Source of the DNA: Olegusella massiliensis
Lineage (GTDB): Bacteria; Actinomycetota; Coriobacteriia; Coriobacteriales; Atopobiaceae
DNA length: 50,838 bases
Assembly: GCF_900078545.1 (NCBI RefSeq)
Contig: NZ_FLLS01000001.1
Coordinates: 1 to 50,838, forward strand
Direction: 5' to 3'
The notes beneath the pieces are model-generated. The model did no database searches, was not told where the DNA came from, and saw only the letters and a list, made by a program, of their open reading frames with translations. This document shows, one piece after another, positions 32,430-41,675 of this stretch. How positions within the stretch are numbered: position 1 is the stretch's first letter; every line of letters starts with the position of its first letter. The position numbers were made by a program, and so were the translations under genes.

Positions 32430-33439
32430 GTGAAACAATGCCGCCAGTTCCTACTGGCTTTGTCCCCCTAACTGATAGTGACACCGCTATATCCCCACAA
32501 CAAACTCCCCAATCAACAGCTTCTCAGCCACAGGAAAAGATTATTCATGGAGGACTTCGTTGGCTGCTGATGATTGTTCTTGTTTGTCTTGGTGGCTATC
32601 TAGGGATTCAAATCCTCGTGAGTATTATTTTTATGTTGACGACCTTTATTGCACGGATAAAACTGTCTCAAAATACGCTGATTGAATATGCGCTTTTGCT
32701 TTCCCAGATCACAACAGTAGCTGTTGGTCTTCCTCTCTACCGCTATTTGCGTCTTATTAACTCGCGTCGGCAAATTGTGTTTAAAGATAAGAAGACTTGG
32801 CTGGATAACGTGCTTGCTCGTAAAGATTGGCAGGGGAGTGTCGGCAAAAAAACCATAGATGTGATTTTAATTATCGTTATCGGCCTAGCCTTGCAGCTTG
32901 TTATTTCCGCCGCCCTTACCCTGATTGAGCCTTTTATCCCTAAGTTGATGGGTGAGTACAGTGAACTTATGAAGGAGGCATTTGATACTAACTGGGTTTC
33001 TATTGTTGCTCTGGTGGTAATGGCACCCATTAGTGAAGAGATTTTCTTTCGTGGTGTTGCCCTTGAGTATGCTCGTCGCTCGACTACAAAACTCTGGCTT
33101 GTTGTCGTAGCACAAGCTTTAGCCTTTGGTATTGCCCATGGCAATCTTGTGCAGGGAACCTATGCTTTTGTGGTGGGCTCGGTACTTGGTTTTATTTGTC
33201 TGAGAGTTGGAGATCTTCCTACTTCAATGATTGGACATTTTGCAGTAAATGCGTCGTCATTTTTTGTAGGCTATTTCTTTACTCCTGCCGCTCGCCTTGG
33301 CGAAAAATATCTCGGTAGTGGCGAGAGCGGCCTCATATTAGTCCTGCTGGTATTTATAGCCGTAGGCATCATGTCTTATCGTGTTCTTATAAAGAGGTCA
33401 GCTCAAGATCAGCAGACCCCTTTAAAACTTGCTATGTAA
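32426..33439 (+). CDS. CPBP family intramembrane metalloprotease
   Basis: The 337-residue protein has a Pro/Gln-rich cytosolic N-terminus (about 40 residues) and around eight transmembrane helices. The CPBP (Abi/CAAX protease) motifs are present: PISEEIFFRG near 202 (E-E-x3-R), FGIAHGNL with its His near 235, and GHFAVN near 272. Relatives process prenylated proteins in eukaryotes; in Gram-positive bacteria some confer self-immunity to bacteriocins, but most are uncharacterised. The start overlaps hemW by 4 bp (ATGA). Confidence 0.88.
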   Translation: MSETMPPVPTGFVPLTDSDTAISPQQTPQSTASQPQEKIIHGGLRWLLMIVLVCLGGYLGIQILVSIIFMLTTFIARIKLSQNTLIEYALLLSQITTVAVGLPLYRYLRLINSRRQIVFKDKKTWLDNVLARKDWQGSVGKKTIDVILIIVIGLALQLVISAALTLIEPFIPKLMGEYSELMKEAFDTNWVSIVALVVMAPISEEIFFRGVALEYARRSTTKLWLVVVAQALAFGIAHGNLVQGTYAFVVGSVLGFICLRVGDLPTSMIGHFAVNASSFFVGYFFTPAARLGEKYLGSGESGLILVLLVFIAVGIMSYRVLIKRSAQDQQTPLKLAM

Positions 33440-33556
33440 GGTGGGAAAGTCGTGGTAGAGCTTATATAGCATGGCGGGCCGGTGTATGCGTGCGTATACT
33501 AAAGGTCTCTGTGCCTATGCTTTGGGCACACCGTGCAAACCTTCGGAGGGAAAGTT

Positions 33557-33958
33557 ATGGCTGAGAATCTGCAAAAAAATGATGGCATTTCGGAAGATCC
33601 CGTTGAGCTTTTTGGTCTGCGTATTGCACATGTGGGTATTAACGCTGCCGATGATGCAGAAGCAGAAGATATTGCCAGCCAGTTCGATACTCTGATGGGG
33701 CTACCCCGCAATGTTTTGGCGCCGGTGTCAGTGTTTGCAGGCACCTTGATTGAGGTTATGAAAGGCGTAGGACGCGGGAAGCGTGGTCATATTGGCTTTC
33801 ATGTTGATGATATTCCCGCCGCTGAACGTTGGTTTGCAGATCGAGGTTTTGAAATTAACGAGTCAAGCCGTGCGCTCAATCCTGACGGCAGTACTCATCT
33901 GGTGTATTTCACGCAAGAAATTGCTGGTTTTGCAATTCACCTCACTGATGACGAGTAA
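33557..33958 (+). CDS. VOC (glyoxalase/methylmalonyl-CoA epimerase fold) protein
   Basis: The 133-residue protein has the beta-alpha-beta pattern of VOC domains: RIAHVGINAAD at the start, GHIGFHVDDIPAAERWF in the second half and a final IAGFAIHLTDDE. Substrate and metal are unknown. ATG 33557 is 6 nt after GGAGGG; an earlier in-frame start at 33533 lies before that site. The 117-bp gap upstream contains a short hairpin (TGTGCC/GGCACA) but no clear promoter. Confidence 0.75.
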   Translation: MAENLQKNDGISEDPVELFGLRIAHVGINAADDAEAEDIASQFDTLMGLPRNVLAPVSVFAGTLIEVMKGVGRGKRGHIGFHVDDIPAAERWFADRGFEINESSRALNPDGSTHLVYFTQEIAGFAIHLTDDE

Positions 33959-33973
33959 GGTAACAGCCGTATT

Positions 33974-35995
33974 TTGACGGCTCAAGATAGGACGAGTACT
34001 ACTTTGATAGCTCTTGCAGATAAAATCTCAAAATCTTTTGGTGGCCGTATGCTCTATTCGGGAGCAACGCTGCAGCTTAATGCTGGCGAGCGCTGGGCCT
34101 TGGTGGGCCCTAATGGAGCTGGAAAAACTACTCTGCTCAAGATTGTTATGGGTCAAGAAGTACCTGATGAGGGTACCGTAAGTTTTGCTCGCGATATATG
34201 CATTGGTTATCTTGAACAGGAAACCAAACTTGATGGTGGTAAAAGTGCATTGCGCGAAGTGATTGACTCTGCAGAAGAGATTCGTGCCCTCGAGCATCAG
34301 AACAAGAAATTAGAAAAACAGATTTCGCTTTGTGGAGCCGGCCCTGAGTTGGACGTTTTGCTTGAGCGCTATGCAGCAAGTCAGGATCGTTTTGAGCGTC
34401 TAGGCGGCTATGAATTGGAGAGTCGCGCACGTGCAATTTTGGGTGGCCTCGGTTTTCCCGTGGAAGATTTTGGTAAGCCTGCAGATGAGTTTTCGGGTGG
34501 TTGGCAGATGCGTATTGCATTATCCAAGCTTCTGTTGCGTCATCCCGATTTGCTTTTGTTAGATGAGCCAACTAATCACTTAGATCTTGAGAGCGTTCAG
34601 TGGCTAGAACAATTTATTGCAGCTTATGATGGCGCAGTGCTTTTAGTCTCCCACGATCGTAGCTTCATGGATGCTTGTGTATCCCATGTTGCATCTCTTG
34701 AAAACCGCCACCTTTATACCTATACGGGCAACTACTCTGCTTACCTGCACCAACGTGAGGATAATTTGTTGCAATTGCGTGCCAAGCGCGCGGCGCAGGA
34801 GCGCGATATTGCTCATATGCAGGTCTTCATTGATAAATTTCGTTACAAGCCTACTAAGGCAAAGCAGGTCCAAGAGCGTATTCGCCGTGTTGAGCAGATT
34901 CAGTCTGAGTTGGTTGTGTTGCCCGAGCAGGCTCATAAGGTGCATTTCCGTTTTCCTGAGCCACCTCGTACGGGTGACTTAGTTGTCAAACTCACCGATG
35001 TTGCAAAGTCTTTTGGACCTCATCGTGTGTATGGCGATGTCAATTTGAGTCTCTATCGTGGAGATCATGTTGCACTTGTTGGTCCTAATGGTGCTGGTAA
35101 GTCCACACTTATGAAGCTTATTTTGGGACTTGAAGCGCCAAGTGCCGGCAGTATTGAGCTAGGACAAAATGTCAGCACTGCTTATTACGCTCAACATCAG
35201 CTAGAAAGCCTGAACGAGAGCAATACGGTACTTGCTGAGATGGACACGGTAGCGCCTGGCTGGACCACCTCTGAAGAGCGTAAATTGCTTGGTGCCTTTC
35301 TCTTTCATGGTGATGATGTTGACAAGCATGTATCAGTGCTTTCTGGTGGTGAAAAGGCACGCCTTGCTTTGGCAAAAATGCTCGTGGCTCCCGATCCACT
35401 TTTGTGCTTGGATGAGCCAACCAATCATTTGGATATCGATTCGGTTGATGTGCTTGAACGTGCGCTTGTATCCTTTGCAGGTACTATCGTCCTTATTAGC
35501 CATGATGAGCATTTAGTGCGAGCTGTGGCAAACAAAGTCATTGATGTGCGTGACCATAAGGTCACACTCTACGATGGTGACTACGAATACTTTGAGTTTA
35601 AGCGCGCTGAGCTGGCTGCGCGTGCCGCTAGCCAGTCGGCTGAAACAGTTGTTCAGGCAAAGGTAGAAACCAAAACTACCGCTGAAGCACCACAAATACT
35701 AGGCCGCAATGTAAAGACACGTGAGCAGCGCCGTGCTGAGGCGGAAGCACGTCAAGCTACGAGCAAAGCACTCCGTTCTACAAAAAAACGTCTCACAGAG
35801 GTTGAAGCCGCGCTGAAACCTGCGCAATCCCGCTATGAACAGCTGATGAAACTCATGGCAGACGAAGAGCTCTATGCAGATGCCGCCAAGTTTGATCAGG
35901 CCATGAAGGAGTATGAGGCGCTCTCAAAGAAAATTCCCCTACTGGAAGAAGAATGGCTGGAGCTTTCCGCCGAAATAGAGGAGGCATCTATATGA
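33974..35995 (+). CDS. ABC-F family ATP-binding protein
   Basis: Two nucleotide-binding domains lie in one soluble chain without membrane helices. Domain 1 has GPNGAGKTT and [24 protein letters not shown]; domain 2 has [25 protein letters not shown] and DEPTNHLD. An inter-domain linker (about 240-320) and a C-terminal coiled coil (about 560-673) complete an ABC-F protein, which acts on the ribosome exit site. It may be a housekeeping factor or a resistance protein; sequence alone does not decide. The start is uncertain: TTG 33974, or TTG 34004 giving the more typical [15 protein letters not shown] 6-bp hairpin surrounds the first TTG. Confidence 0.9.
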   Translation: MTAQDRTSTTLIALADKISKSFGGRMLYSGATLQLNAGERWALVGPNGAGKTTLLKIVMGQEVPDEGTVSFARDICIGYLEQETKLDGGKSALREVIDSAEEIRALEHQNKKLEKQISLCGAGPELDVLLERYAASQDRFERLGGYELESRARAILGGLGFPVEDFGKPADEFSGGWQMRIALSKLLLRHPDLLLLDEPTNHLDLESVQWLEQFIAAYDGAVLLVSHDRSFMDACVSHVASLENRHLYTYTGNYSAYLHQREDNLLQLRAKRAAQERDIAHMQVFIDKFRYKPTKAKQVQERIRRVEQIQSELVVLPEQAHKVHFRFPEPPRTGDLVVKLTDVAKSFGPHRVYGDVNLSLYRGDHVALVGPNGAGKSTLMKLILGLEAPSAGSIELGQNVSTAYYAQHQLESLNESNTVLAEMDTVAPGWTTSEERKLLGAFLFHGDDVDKHVSVLSGGEKARLALAKMLVAPDPLLCLDEPTNHLDIDSVDVLERALVSFAGTIVLISHDEHLVRAVANKVIDVRDHKVTLYDGDYEYFEFKRAELAARAASQSAETVVQAKVETKTTAEAPQILGRNVKTREQRRAEAEARQATSKALRSTKKRLTEVEAALKPAQSRYEQLMKLMADEELYADAAKFDQAMKEYEALSKKIPLLEEEWLELSAEIEEASI

Positions 35996-36687
35996 GTGCG
36001 GCGTACGCTCAATTTACCAAAGTCATACTCATTGTTATCTCTGTGGTGATAGTAATGATTTCTGCTACGTTGCACGAGATTTCCCACGGCTATGCTGCCT
36101 ATAAACTAGGTGATCCTACGGCAAAACTGCAAGGGCGCCTCACGCTTAACCCTCTAGCTCATATCGATCCTATTGGCTCATTTGCTTTGCCGCTTGTCTT
36201 GGCTCTCGCACATGGTCCTATTTTTGCATTTGCAAAGCCTGTGCCTTATAATCCACGCTTTCTCAAAAACCCTCAGAGGGACGAATTGCTAGTTGCTCTT
36301 GCAGGACCTATGTGCAATCTCATGCTTGCGTTTATTGGTGCTGGCCTTTGTCATCTCATTTTTCCTCACGTGATTTGGGCCGATTATCTTATGAGTCAAG
36401 GCTGGAGTTATTGGGTAGTCATTGTTTTATTGAATTTTTGCTACATCAATTTGGTGCTTTGTTTTTTCAATTTGATTCCCTTACCTCCATTGGATGGCTC
36501 AAAGATTGTTTCCCCTTTCCTTACGGGCGAAGCTCGACTGTGGTACTACAAAGTCGAGCGCTACTCTATGCCTGTATTGCTCGTTTTGCTTTTTGTACTG
36601 CCAAGCTGGCTTAATATTGATCCCCTGTCTTCTTATCTCGATTTGACAGCAGGACGTTTATTTGACTTTTTGTTGATGGGTCTGTGA
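35992..36687 (+). CDS. Site-2 protease-like M50 membrane zinc protease
   Basis: The 231-residue protein has about six membrane helices. The zinc motif HEISH (residues 24-28 or so) is followed by the typical [20 protein letters not shown], and the third ligand is in [14 protein letters not shown]. This is the short rhomboid-independent site-2 protease family seen beside scpA in Firmicutes and Actinobacteria. ATG 35992 lies 7 nt after AGAGGAGG and overlaps the ABC-F end by 4 bp. Its stop overlaps the scpA start. Confidence 0.9.
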   Translation: MSAAYAQFTKVILIVISVVIVMISATLHEISHGYAAYKLGDPTAKLQGRLTLNPLAHIDPIGSFALPLVLALAHGPIFAFAKPVPYNPRFLKNPQRDELLVALAGPMCNLMLAFIGAGLCHLIFPHVIWADYLMSQGWSYWVVIVLLNFCYINLVLCFFNLIPLPPLDGSKIVSPFLTGEARLWYYKVERYSMPVLLVLLFVLPSWLNIDPLSSYLDLTAGRLFDFLLMGL

Positions 36688-37499
36688 TGTCATACCGGAT
36701 TCGTACCCAAACATATTCAGGGCCCTTTGATTTGCTGCTGCAACTCGTAAGTAGACAAAAGCTTGATATCGGCGCTATCTCGGTCGCTGAGGTGGCTGAT
36801 CAATATCTGGCAGAAGTTGAGTCAATGGGTTCGATGGATTTAGATGTAGCGAGCGATTTTGTGCTGGTGGCAGCTACCTTACTTGATCTTAAAGCGGCTG
36901 CTCTCATTCCTGAGGACTTTGGAAAAAAACGTGCTACTACCCGTGAAGATGATGACGATGATGAATTTTTAGGTCTTACACCCGAGACTGCTCGCGAAGT
37001 ATTGATTGCGCGCTTGATTGCATACAAACAGTTTCGTAATGCTGCGGCCGCTCTTGTCTCTCGTCAAGAGACTGAGGCTTTAATGGAGCCGCGTACAGCG
37101 GGCCCAGATCCTGATTTCCTTGGTTTGATGCCTGACTATCTTGAAGGTATTACACTGAGGTCACTTGCAGTTATCTGCGCGGACCTCGACTGTCGTCGTG
37201 ATGCCGTTCTCTTGGAAGCAGAACATGTAGCTCCCAAGCGCTTACCCTTGGCTTTGACGGTGGCTGCAGTAGATCGTATGGTGCGCGCACGCACACGGGT
37301 GCGTTTTTCTGAGTTGATTGAGGGTAAGCATACGCCTGAGTCTGTTGTTGCGGCTTTTCTTGCCATGCTTGAGCTGGCAGGTCGTGGTGCTGTGACGCTC
37401 AATCAAACTGAGCCTTTTGGTGATATTGAGGTAAATCATGTCGAGGGGGCTCCTGCTTTTGATGCAAATGCAGGCCTTTCGAGTGTGGGTGAGGAGTAA
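36687..37499 (+). CDS. scpA: Segregation and condensation protein A
   Basis: ScpA is the kleisin that bridges the SMC heads in bacterial condensin. The opening YSGPFDLLLQLVSRQKLDIG and DLDVASDFVLVAATLLDLKA are the N-terminal kleisin helices, an acidic linker (REDDDDDEFLG) follows, and the C-terminal winged helix ends the 270-residue chain. ATG 36687 shares a base with the upstream TGA; GTG 36684 is an alternative. scpB follows after 2 bp. Confidence 0.95.
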   Translation: MSYRIRTQTYSGPFDLLLQLVSRQKLDIGAISVAEVADQYLAEVESMGSMDLDVASDFVLVAATLLDLKAAALIPEDFGKKRATTREDDDDDEFLGLTPETAREVLIARLIAYKQFRNAAAALVSRQETEALMEPRTAGPDPDFLGLMPDYLEGITLRSLAVICADLDCRRDAVLLEAEHVAPKRLPLALTVAAVDRMVRARTRVRFSELIEGKHTPESVVAAFLAMLELAGRGAVTLNQTEPFGDIEVNHVEGAPAFDANAGLSSVGEE

Positions 37500-37501
37500 G
37501 G

Positions 37502-38239
37502 ATGTCTGATTTTGAACGCTTGAGCAATCAGTCACTCAAAGGTGCTCTCGAGGCGCTCCTCTTAGTGTCTTCTGAGGCAGTTTCTGCCCTTGACCTTGCT
37601 AAGGCTGCCGGCTCAACACCGGGAGAGACCTCTGCAGCCCTCGCTGAACTTGCGGCTGAGTATGCTGATGCCAATCGCGGCATCCAGCTCCGTGAAGTTG
37701 CTGGTGGTTGGCGCTTTTTTACCCATCCATCCTATCATGATCAAGTTGAGGCCTATGTGCTTTCGTGGGACAAATCTCGTTTGTCTCAGGCTGCTCTTGA
37801 GGCCTTAGCAGTTATTGCGTATCACCAGCCGGTAACACGTGAGGGTGTGCGTGCGGTGCGTGGGGTCAACTCTGATGGTGTTATTGCCTCTTTGGTAGAG
37901 AAGGGCTTGGTGCGTGAGGCGGGACGTGATCGTATTCGTGGTCAGGCGATTTTGTATGGTACTACGCGCGCTTTCCTTGAGCGTTTTGGTTTGAAATCGT
38001 TGCGTGATTTGCCACCTCTGGAGGATTTTGCTCCTGATGAGGAGTCACGCCAATTTATTCGCGAGCGCCTTTCGGGTGCGAGTCTAGGATCTACTCTTGA
38101 TGAAACTACAGAAGAGCTTGAAGCAGAGCGTGATTTGCTTGATACCAACTACGATCTAGATGATCTATCTGACGAAGAAGTTTCTTTTGCTCAAGAGGAG
38201 CAAAAAGTTGCAGTTGAAGGCGACAGCGCAGATGAATGA
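37502..38239 (+). CDS. scpB: Segregation and condensation protein B
   Basis: ScpB dimers bind the middle of ScpA. Two winged-helix domains are visible (KGALEALLLVSSEAVSALDL then LEALAVIAYHQPVTREGVRAVRGV), with the conserved TTRAFLERFGL near the end of the domain. An unusually acidic tail (about 180-245) follows. It sits directly after scpA and overlaps rluB by 8 bp, which is the usual Gram-positive order scpA-scpB-rluB. Confidence 0.95.
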   Translation: MSDFERLSNQSLKGALEALLLVSSEAVSALDLAKAAGSTPGETSAALAELAAEYADANRGIQLREVAGGWRFFTHPSYHDQVEAYVLSWDKSRLSQAALEALAVIAYHQPVTREGVRAVRGVNSDGVIASLVEKGLVREAGRDRIRGQAILYGTTRAFLERFGLKSLRDLPPLEDFAPDEESRQFIRERLSGASLGSTLDETTEELEAERDLLDTNYDLDDLSDEEVSFAQEEQKVAVEGDSADE

Positions 38240-39032
38240 GACTTCAAACCAGACAGATGAGCGTATTGTTCCTTTACGGCTGCAGCGGTTTTTAGCGCGA
38301 GCAGGTGTTGCAAGCCGTCGTAAATCTGAGGATTTGATGACAGCTGGTCGTGTGCGTGTTAACGGTGTTGTGGTAAAGGAGTTGGGCAGCAAGGTAAATC
38401 CACTGGTAGATGAAGTTACGGTTGATAATAAAAGAGTTCATTTTGCAGATAGTCCCGTGTATTTGATGCTCTATAAACCTCAAGGCTATGTCACGACGAT
38501 GAACGATCCTCAAGGCCGTCGCTGTGTTGCTTCCTTGGTGCCAACCAAGCTTTATCCAGGCCTTTTTCCTGTGGGGAGATTGGATAGTGATACTACAGGA
38601 TTGCTCTTTTTTACAACCAGCGGTGATATGGGACAGGCTTTGCTCCATCCTTCAAGGCATGTGGATAAACACTATATTGCTCTTGTTAAAGGTGTACCAT
38701 CGCAGGCTGAGCTTAAACGCCTACGCAAAGGAGTGCCACTTGACGATAGGATTTCTGCTCCAGCAGAAGTAGAATTACTTTCCGCTGATAATTCAGAGGC
38801 GCAGGCTGTGATTCCACAGGGTTTGCTTAAAGGTACTTCTCTTGTTGGACTCACGATTCATGAAGGTAAAAAGCATCAGGTTAAGCGTATGCTGTCCTTT
38901 ATTGGCCATGAGGTGCTTGCTTTGCACCGTGATAGTTTTGGACCTTTGCACTTGGTGGATATCAAACGAGGACATTGGCGTTTACTTACGCAACAAGAGC
39001 AGTATGCTATTGAGCAGGCTGCGGGCTCATGA
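38232..39032 (+). CDS. rluB: Pseudouridine synthase (RluB/RsuA family)
   Basis: The N-terminal S4 domain (RLQRFLARAGVASRRKSEDL) precedes a catalytic domain with GRLDSDTTGLLFFTTSGD, whose Asp is the nucleophile. Together with VKGVPSQAEL and GKKHQVKRMLS this marks the RsuA/RluB group acting on rRNA. At 266 residues it is of normal length. ATG 38232 overlaps the scpB end. Confidence 0.93.
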   Translation: MNETSNQTDERIVPLRLQRFLARAGVASRRKSEDLMTAGRVRVNGVVVKELGSKVNPLVDEVTVDNKRVHFADSPVYLMLYKPQGYVTTMNDPQGRRCVASLVPTKLYPGLFPVGRLDSDTTGLLFFTTSGDMGQALLHPSRHVDKHYIALVKGVPSQAELKRLRKGVPLDDRISAPAEVELLSADNSEAQAVIPQGLLKGTSLVGLTIHEGKKHQVKRMLSFIGHEVLALHRDSFGPLHLVDIKRGHWRLLTQQEQYAIEQAAGS

Positions 39033-39105
39033 GGAGCGCCGTGCAGGAGGGGATTACTATTTCTGCTAGCATCAATCTTCTAGTACGCAGCATGAGAGGA
39101 AAAGC

Positions 39106-40650
39106 ATGAGAGTTGCCATTGATGGTCCGGCAGGCTCGGGCAAGTCAACCGTCGCACGGGTAGTTGCTGAGCGCTGTGGTCTTACTTATTTGGACACAGG
39201 AGCAATGTATCGCGCGGTTACTTGGAAGTGTCTTGTTAACGGTGTGCCGGTAGATGATGTCAAACGTGTTGCTCATCTTGCTCAGACTATCTCAATTGAA
39301 TTTGGTCTTGATGGTAGAGGACAGACCGTTTATGTTGATGGCTCTGATGTGACTGCTGCTATCCGTACTCCTGGTGTTGATCGTAATGTCTCTGCAGTTT
39401 CTGCAATTCCTGCGGTTCGCGAAGCGATGGTTGCCCGTCAGCGTGAGCTGGGTGCGGCAGGTGATGTGGTAGCTGAAGGTCGCGATATTGGTACCGTTGT
39501 TTTTCCAGACGCAGAGGTCAAAGTATTTTTGACTGCAGATGCCGCCGCTCGTGCCCATCGTCGTACGGTGCAGCGTGAAGGTCTTGATGCTGCCGTAGAC
39601 CTTGATGCGACTACCAATGCAGAAGAAGAAAAACAGGTGCTTGATGATATTTTGCGTCGAGATCAACTAGATTCTACACGTGAGGTGGCGCCGCTTCGTC
39701 CAGCTGAGGGAGCTTGTCACATTGATTCATCAACTCTTACGGTAGAAGAAGTCGTGACACGTGTAGTTACGCTGATTGATGAGGCGCGGATGACAGAGCC
39801 TGTTATAAAGGGTGAATGTGTCCCTTTTGCTAAAGGCGGTGAACAAAAAACCGCTGAAGTCACGTCTCAATCTATAAAGTCTAGTTCTCAAAAGTCGTTA
39901 ATTGCTCGTGAAAAAGCAGAGCCCTTGCGCGCTTTTGCAGGTAATAGTTTTGATGACTACCGAGATCGTGCAATGTGCGAATATCCACGACCGGCAAAGC
40001 TCTTTATTGGTGTTGTAGTAGGGGTTTTGGGCTTTTTGACCAAGCTGTTGTGGCCTTGGACGTTTGAGGATGGTGAAAAGCTTTGGTCCAATCGTAAGGG
40101 TCGTGTCATCATTATGAATCACGTCTCAATGTTGGAGCCAGTTGCAGCCTTCGTCACTTTATATGTGCACGGTATTCGAGGCCGTTTTATCTACAAAAGT
40201 GAGTTTGATAAAAATAAATTTATGAGCTGGTTACTTTCAAGAGCGGGTTGTATTCCCGTAGAGCGGGGCACAGCAGATCTTAAGGCGGTACGTCGAGCTG
40301 AGCGAGCACTCAAGCGAGGTGAATGTGTTGTGATCTATCCTGAGGGCACACGCATTCGCAGTGATGAGGAGCCCATTGAGATTCACGGTGGCTTTGCATT
40401 GATGGCACAGTTGGCAAAGGCAGATGTGCAGCCTACAGCCGTGGTTGGGGCTCGTCAAATTACCCCTCAAGGCGCACATTTCAAACGTCTTTTTTGGCGC
40501 GTTTTCTTCAAAGTAGGCGACCCTATTTCTTTTGCGGATATTCCTGCTCAGGGTCGTAAGGCAAAGGCACGTGAGATGGAACGCATTGCTATGGAGCAGG
40601 TCTATGCATTGCGAGATGAGCTACGAGCCAAGCACCCAGGCAAAGAATAG
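39106..40650 (+). CDS. cmk: Fused cytidylate kinase / 1-acylglycerol-3-phosphate acyltransferase
   Basis: The first 225 residues are a complete CMP kinase (P-loop DGPAGSGKST at 5-14, DTGAMYRAVT, EGRDIGTVVFPDA, RRDQLDSTREVAPL). After a linker of about 75 residues come a hydrophobic helix (LFIGVVVGVLGFLTKLLW) and a PlsC-type acyltransferase (about 335-514) with NHVSMLEP and YPEGTRIR. The usual acyltransferase motif is NHxxxxD; here the acidic residue is Glu. The fusion would join CMP phosphorylation and phospholipid synthesis at the membrane. No stop codon or frameshift separates the halves. ispH follows. Confidence 0.92.
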   Translation: MRVAIDGPAGSGKSTVARVVAERCGLTYLDTGAMYRAVTWKCLVNGVPVDDVKRVAHLAQTISIEFGLDGRGQTVYVDGSDVTAAIRTPGVDRNVSAVSAIPAVREAMVARQRELGAAGDVVAEGRDIGTVVFPDAEVKVFLTADAAARAHRRTVQREGLDAAVDLDATTNAEEEKQVLDDILRRDQLDSTREVAPLRPAEGACHIDSSTLTVEEVVTRVVTLIDEARMTEPVIKGECVPFAKGGEQKTAEVTSQSIKSSSQKSLIAREKAEPLRAFAGNSFDDYRDRAMCEYPRPAKLFIGVVVGVLGFLTKLLWPWTFEDGEKLWSNRKGRVIIMNHVSMLEPVAAFVTLYVHGIRGRFIYKSEFDKNKFMSWLLSRAGCIPVERGTADLKAVRRAERALKRGECVVIYPEGTRIRSDEEPIEIHGGFALMAQLAKADVQPTAVVGARQITPQGAHFKRLFWRVFFKVGDPISFADIPAQGRKAKAREMERIAMEQVYALRDELRAKHPGKE

Positions 40651-40698
40651 ATGTAAGACCTCTGCAGTCTTGTGGCTCACCTGAAAGGAGCTTTCTTG

Positions 40699-41547
40699 AT
40701 GCCAGAAATTCGTATCGCTCGCGAAGCGGGCGCTTGCTATGGCGTGGGCCGTGCACTTGATATGGTACGTAAGGCAGCACTAACAGCTCCTGGTCATGTG
40801 CGTACGCTGGGTCCTCTTATTCACAATCCAACGGTTGTGGCTGATTTGGACGCTTCTGGTGTTGAAGTGGTTGAGCAGCCTTGCGAAGCTGAGGGCAATA
40901 CCTTGGTACTACGGACACATGGCGTGACGCCAGAGGTTGAATCTGCTGCTCGGAAGGCCTGCACAACGGTTATTGATGCCACTTGCCCTTTTGTAAAACG
41001 GGCACACAATGCAGCTGAACTTCTTAGCCGCGAAGGCTATCAGCTTATCGTTGTGGGCGAGGTAGGACATCCCGAAGTAGAAGGTACCGTAGGGCATGCT
41101 CCTGAAGCTTTGATTGTGGGAGATGCTTCAGAGCTTAAAGGTGTGAACATTTCCCGTCGTGTGGGCATGGTGGTACAGACCACCATGACGCAGGATCGCG
41201 TACAAGGGATTATGGATGCGCTACTTCCTTTAACTGATGAGTTGCGTGTAGTGAATACCATTTGTGAGGCTACCTCATCGCGTCAACGTGCGGCAGCTGA
41301 GCTAGCGACTGAGGCAAATGTAATGATTGTTATTGGTGGACGTAATTCTGCCAATACCACTCACTTAGCTGAAATTTGTGCTGAGCATTGCAAAAAGACA
41401 CACCATATTGAGGGACCTAGCGAACTTGAAGCCGATTGGTTTATCGATGCGGAGCTGGTAGGTATTACAGCAGGCGCCTCTACACCAACCGATCAGATTG
41501 ATGCGGTACGGAATCGCATTGCTAAGCTCTGTGCAGAAGCTCGATAA
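40699..41547 (+). CDS. ispH: 4-hydroxy-3-methylbut-2-enyl diphosphate reductase
   Basis: IspH is the last enzyme of the MEP pathway and makes IPP and DMAPP with a [4Fe-4S] cluster. The three cluster cysteines are in GACYGVGRA (Cys13), DATCPFV (about 98) and NTICEATSSRQ (about 190). The TMTQDRVQ and GITAGASTP segments are also present. ATG 40699 lies 8 nt after AAAGGAG. The cmk-plsC-ispH order is frequent in Gram-positive genomes. A 128-bp gap to der contains no recognised element. Confidence 0.96.
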   Translation: MPEIRIAREAGACYGVGRALDMVRKAALTAPGHVRTLGPLIHNPTVVADLDASGVEVVEQPCEAEGNTLVLRTHGVTPEVESAARKACTTVIDATCPFVKRAHNAAELLSREGYQLIVVGEVGHPEVEGTVGHAPEALIVGDASELKGVNISRRVGMVVQTTMTQDRVQGIMDALLPLTDELRVVNTICEATSSRQRAAAELATEANVMIVIGGRNSANTTHLAEICAEHCKKTHHIEGPSELEADWFIDAELVGITAGASTPTDQIDAVRNRIAKLCAEAR

Positions 41548-41675
41548 TAAAAATCGATATATTTGTGCTCTAAATGGTCGCGAGCATTTTCTAAAGGATA
41601 TACAGCGCTTGTAGCACTAGAGCCTCGGTTGCTGGGGTAGACTCTTAGAGTAAGTACTTACCAGCAAGGAGAGCT

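Noticed and set aside
40651-40698. Possible terminator between the cmk fusion and ispH
   Set aside because: No stem with a T-run could be drawn; the genes are probably co-transcribed.
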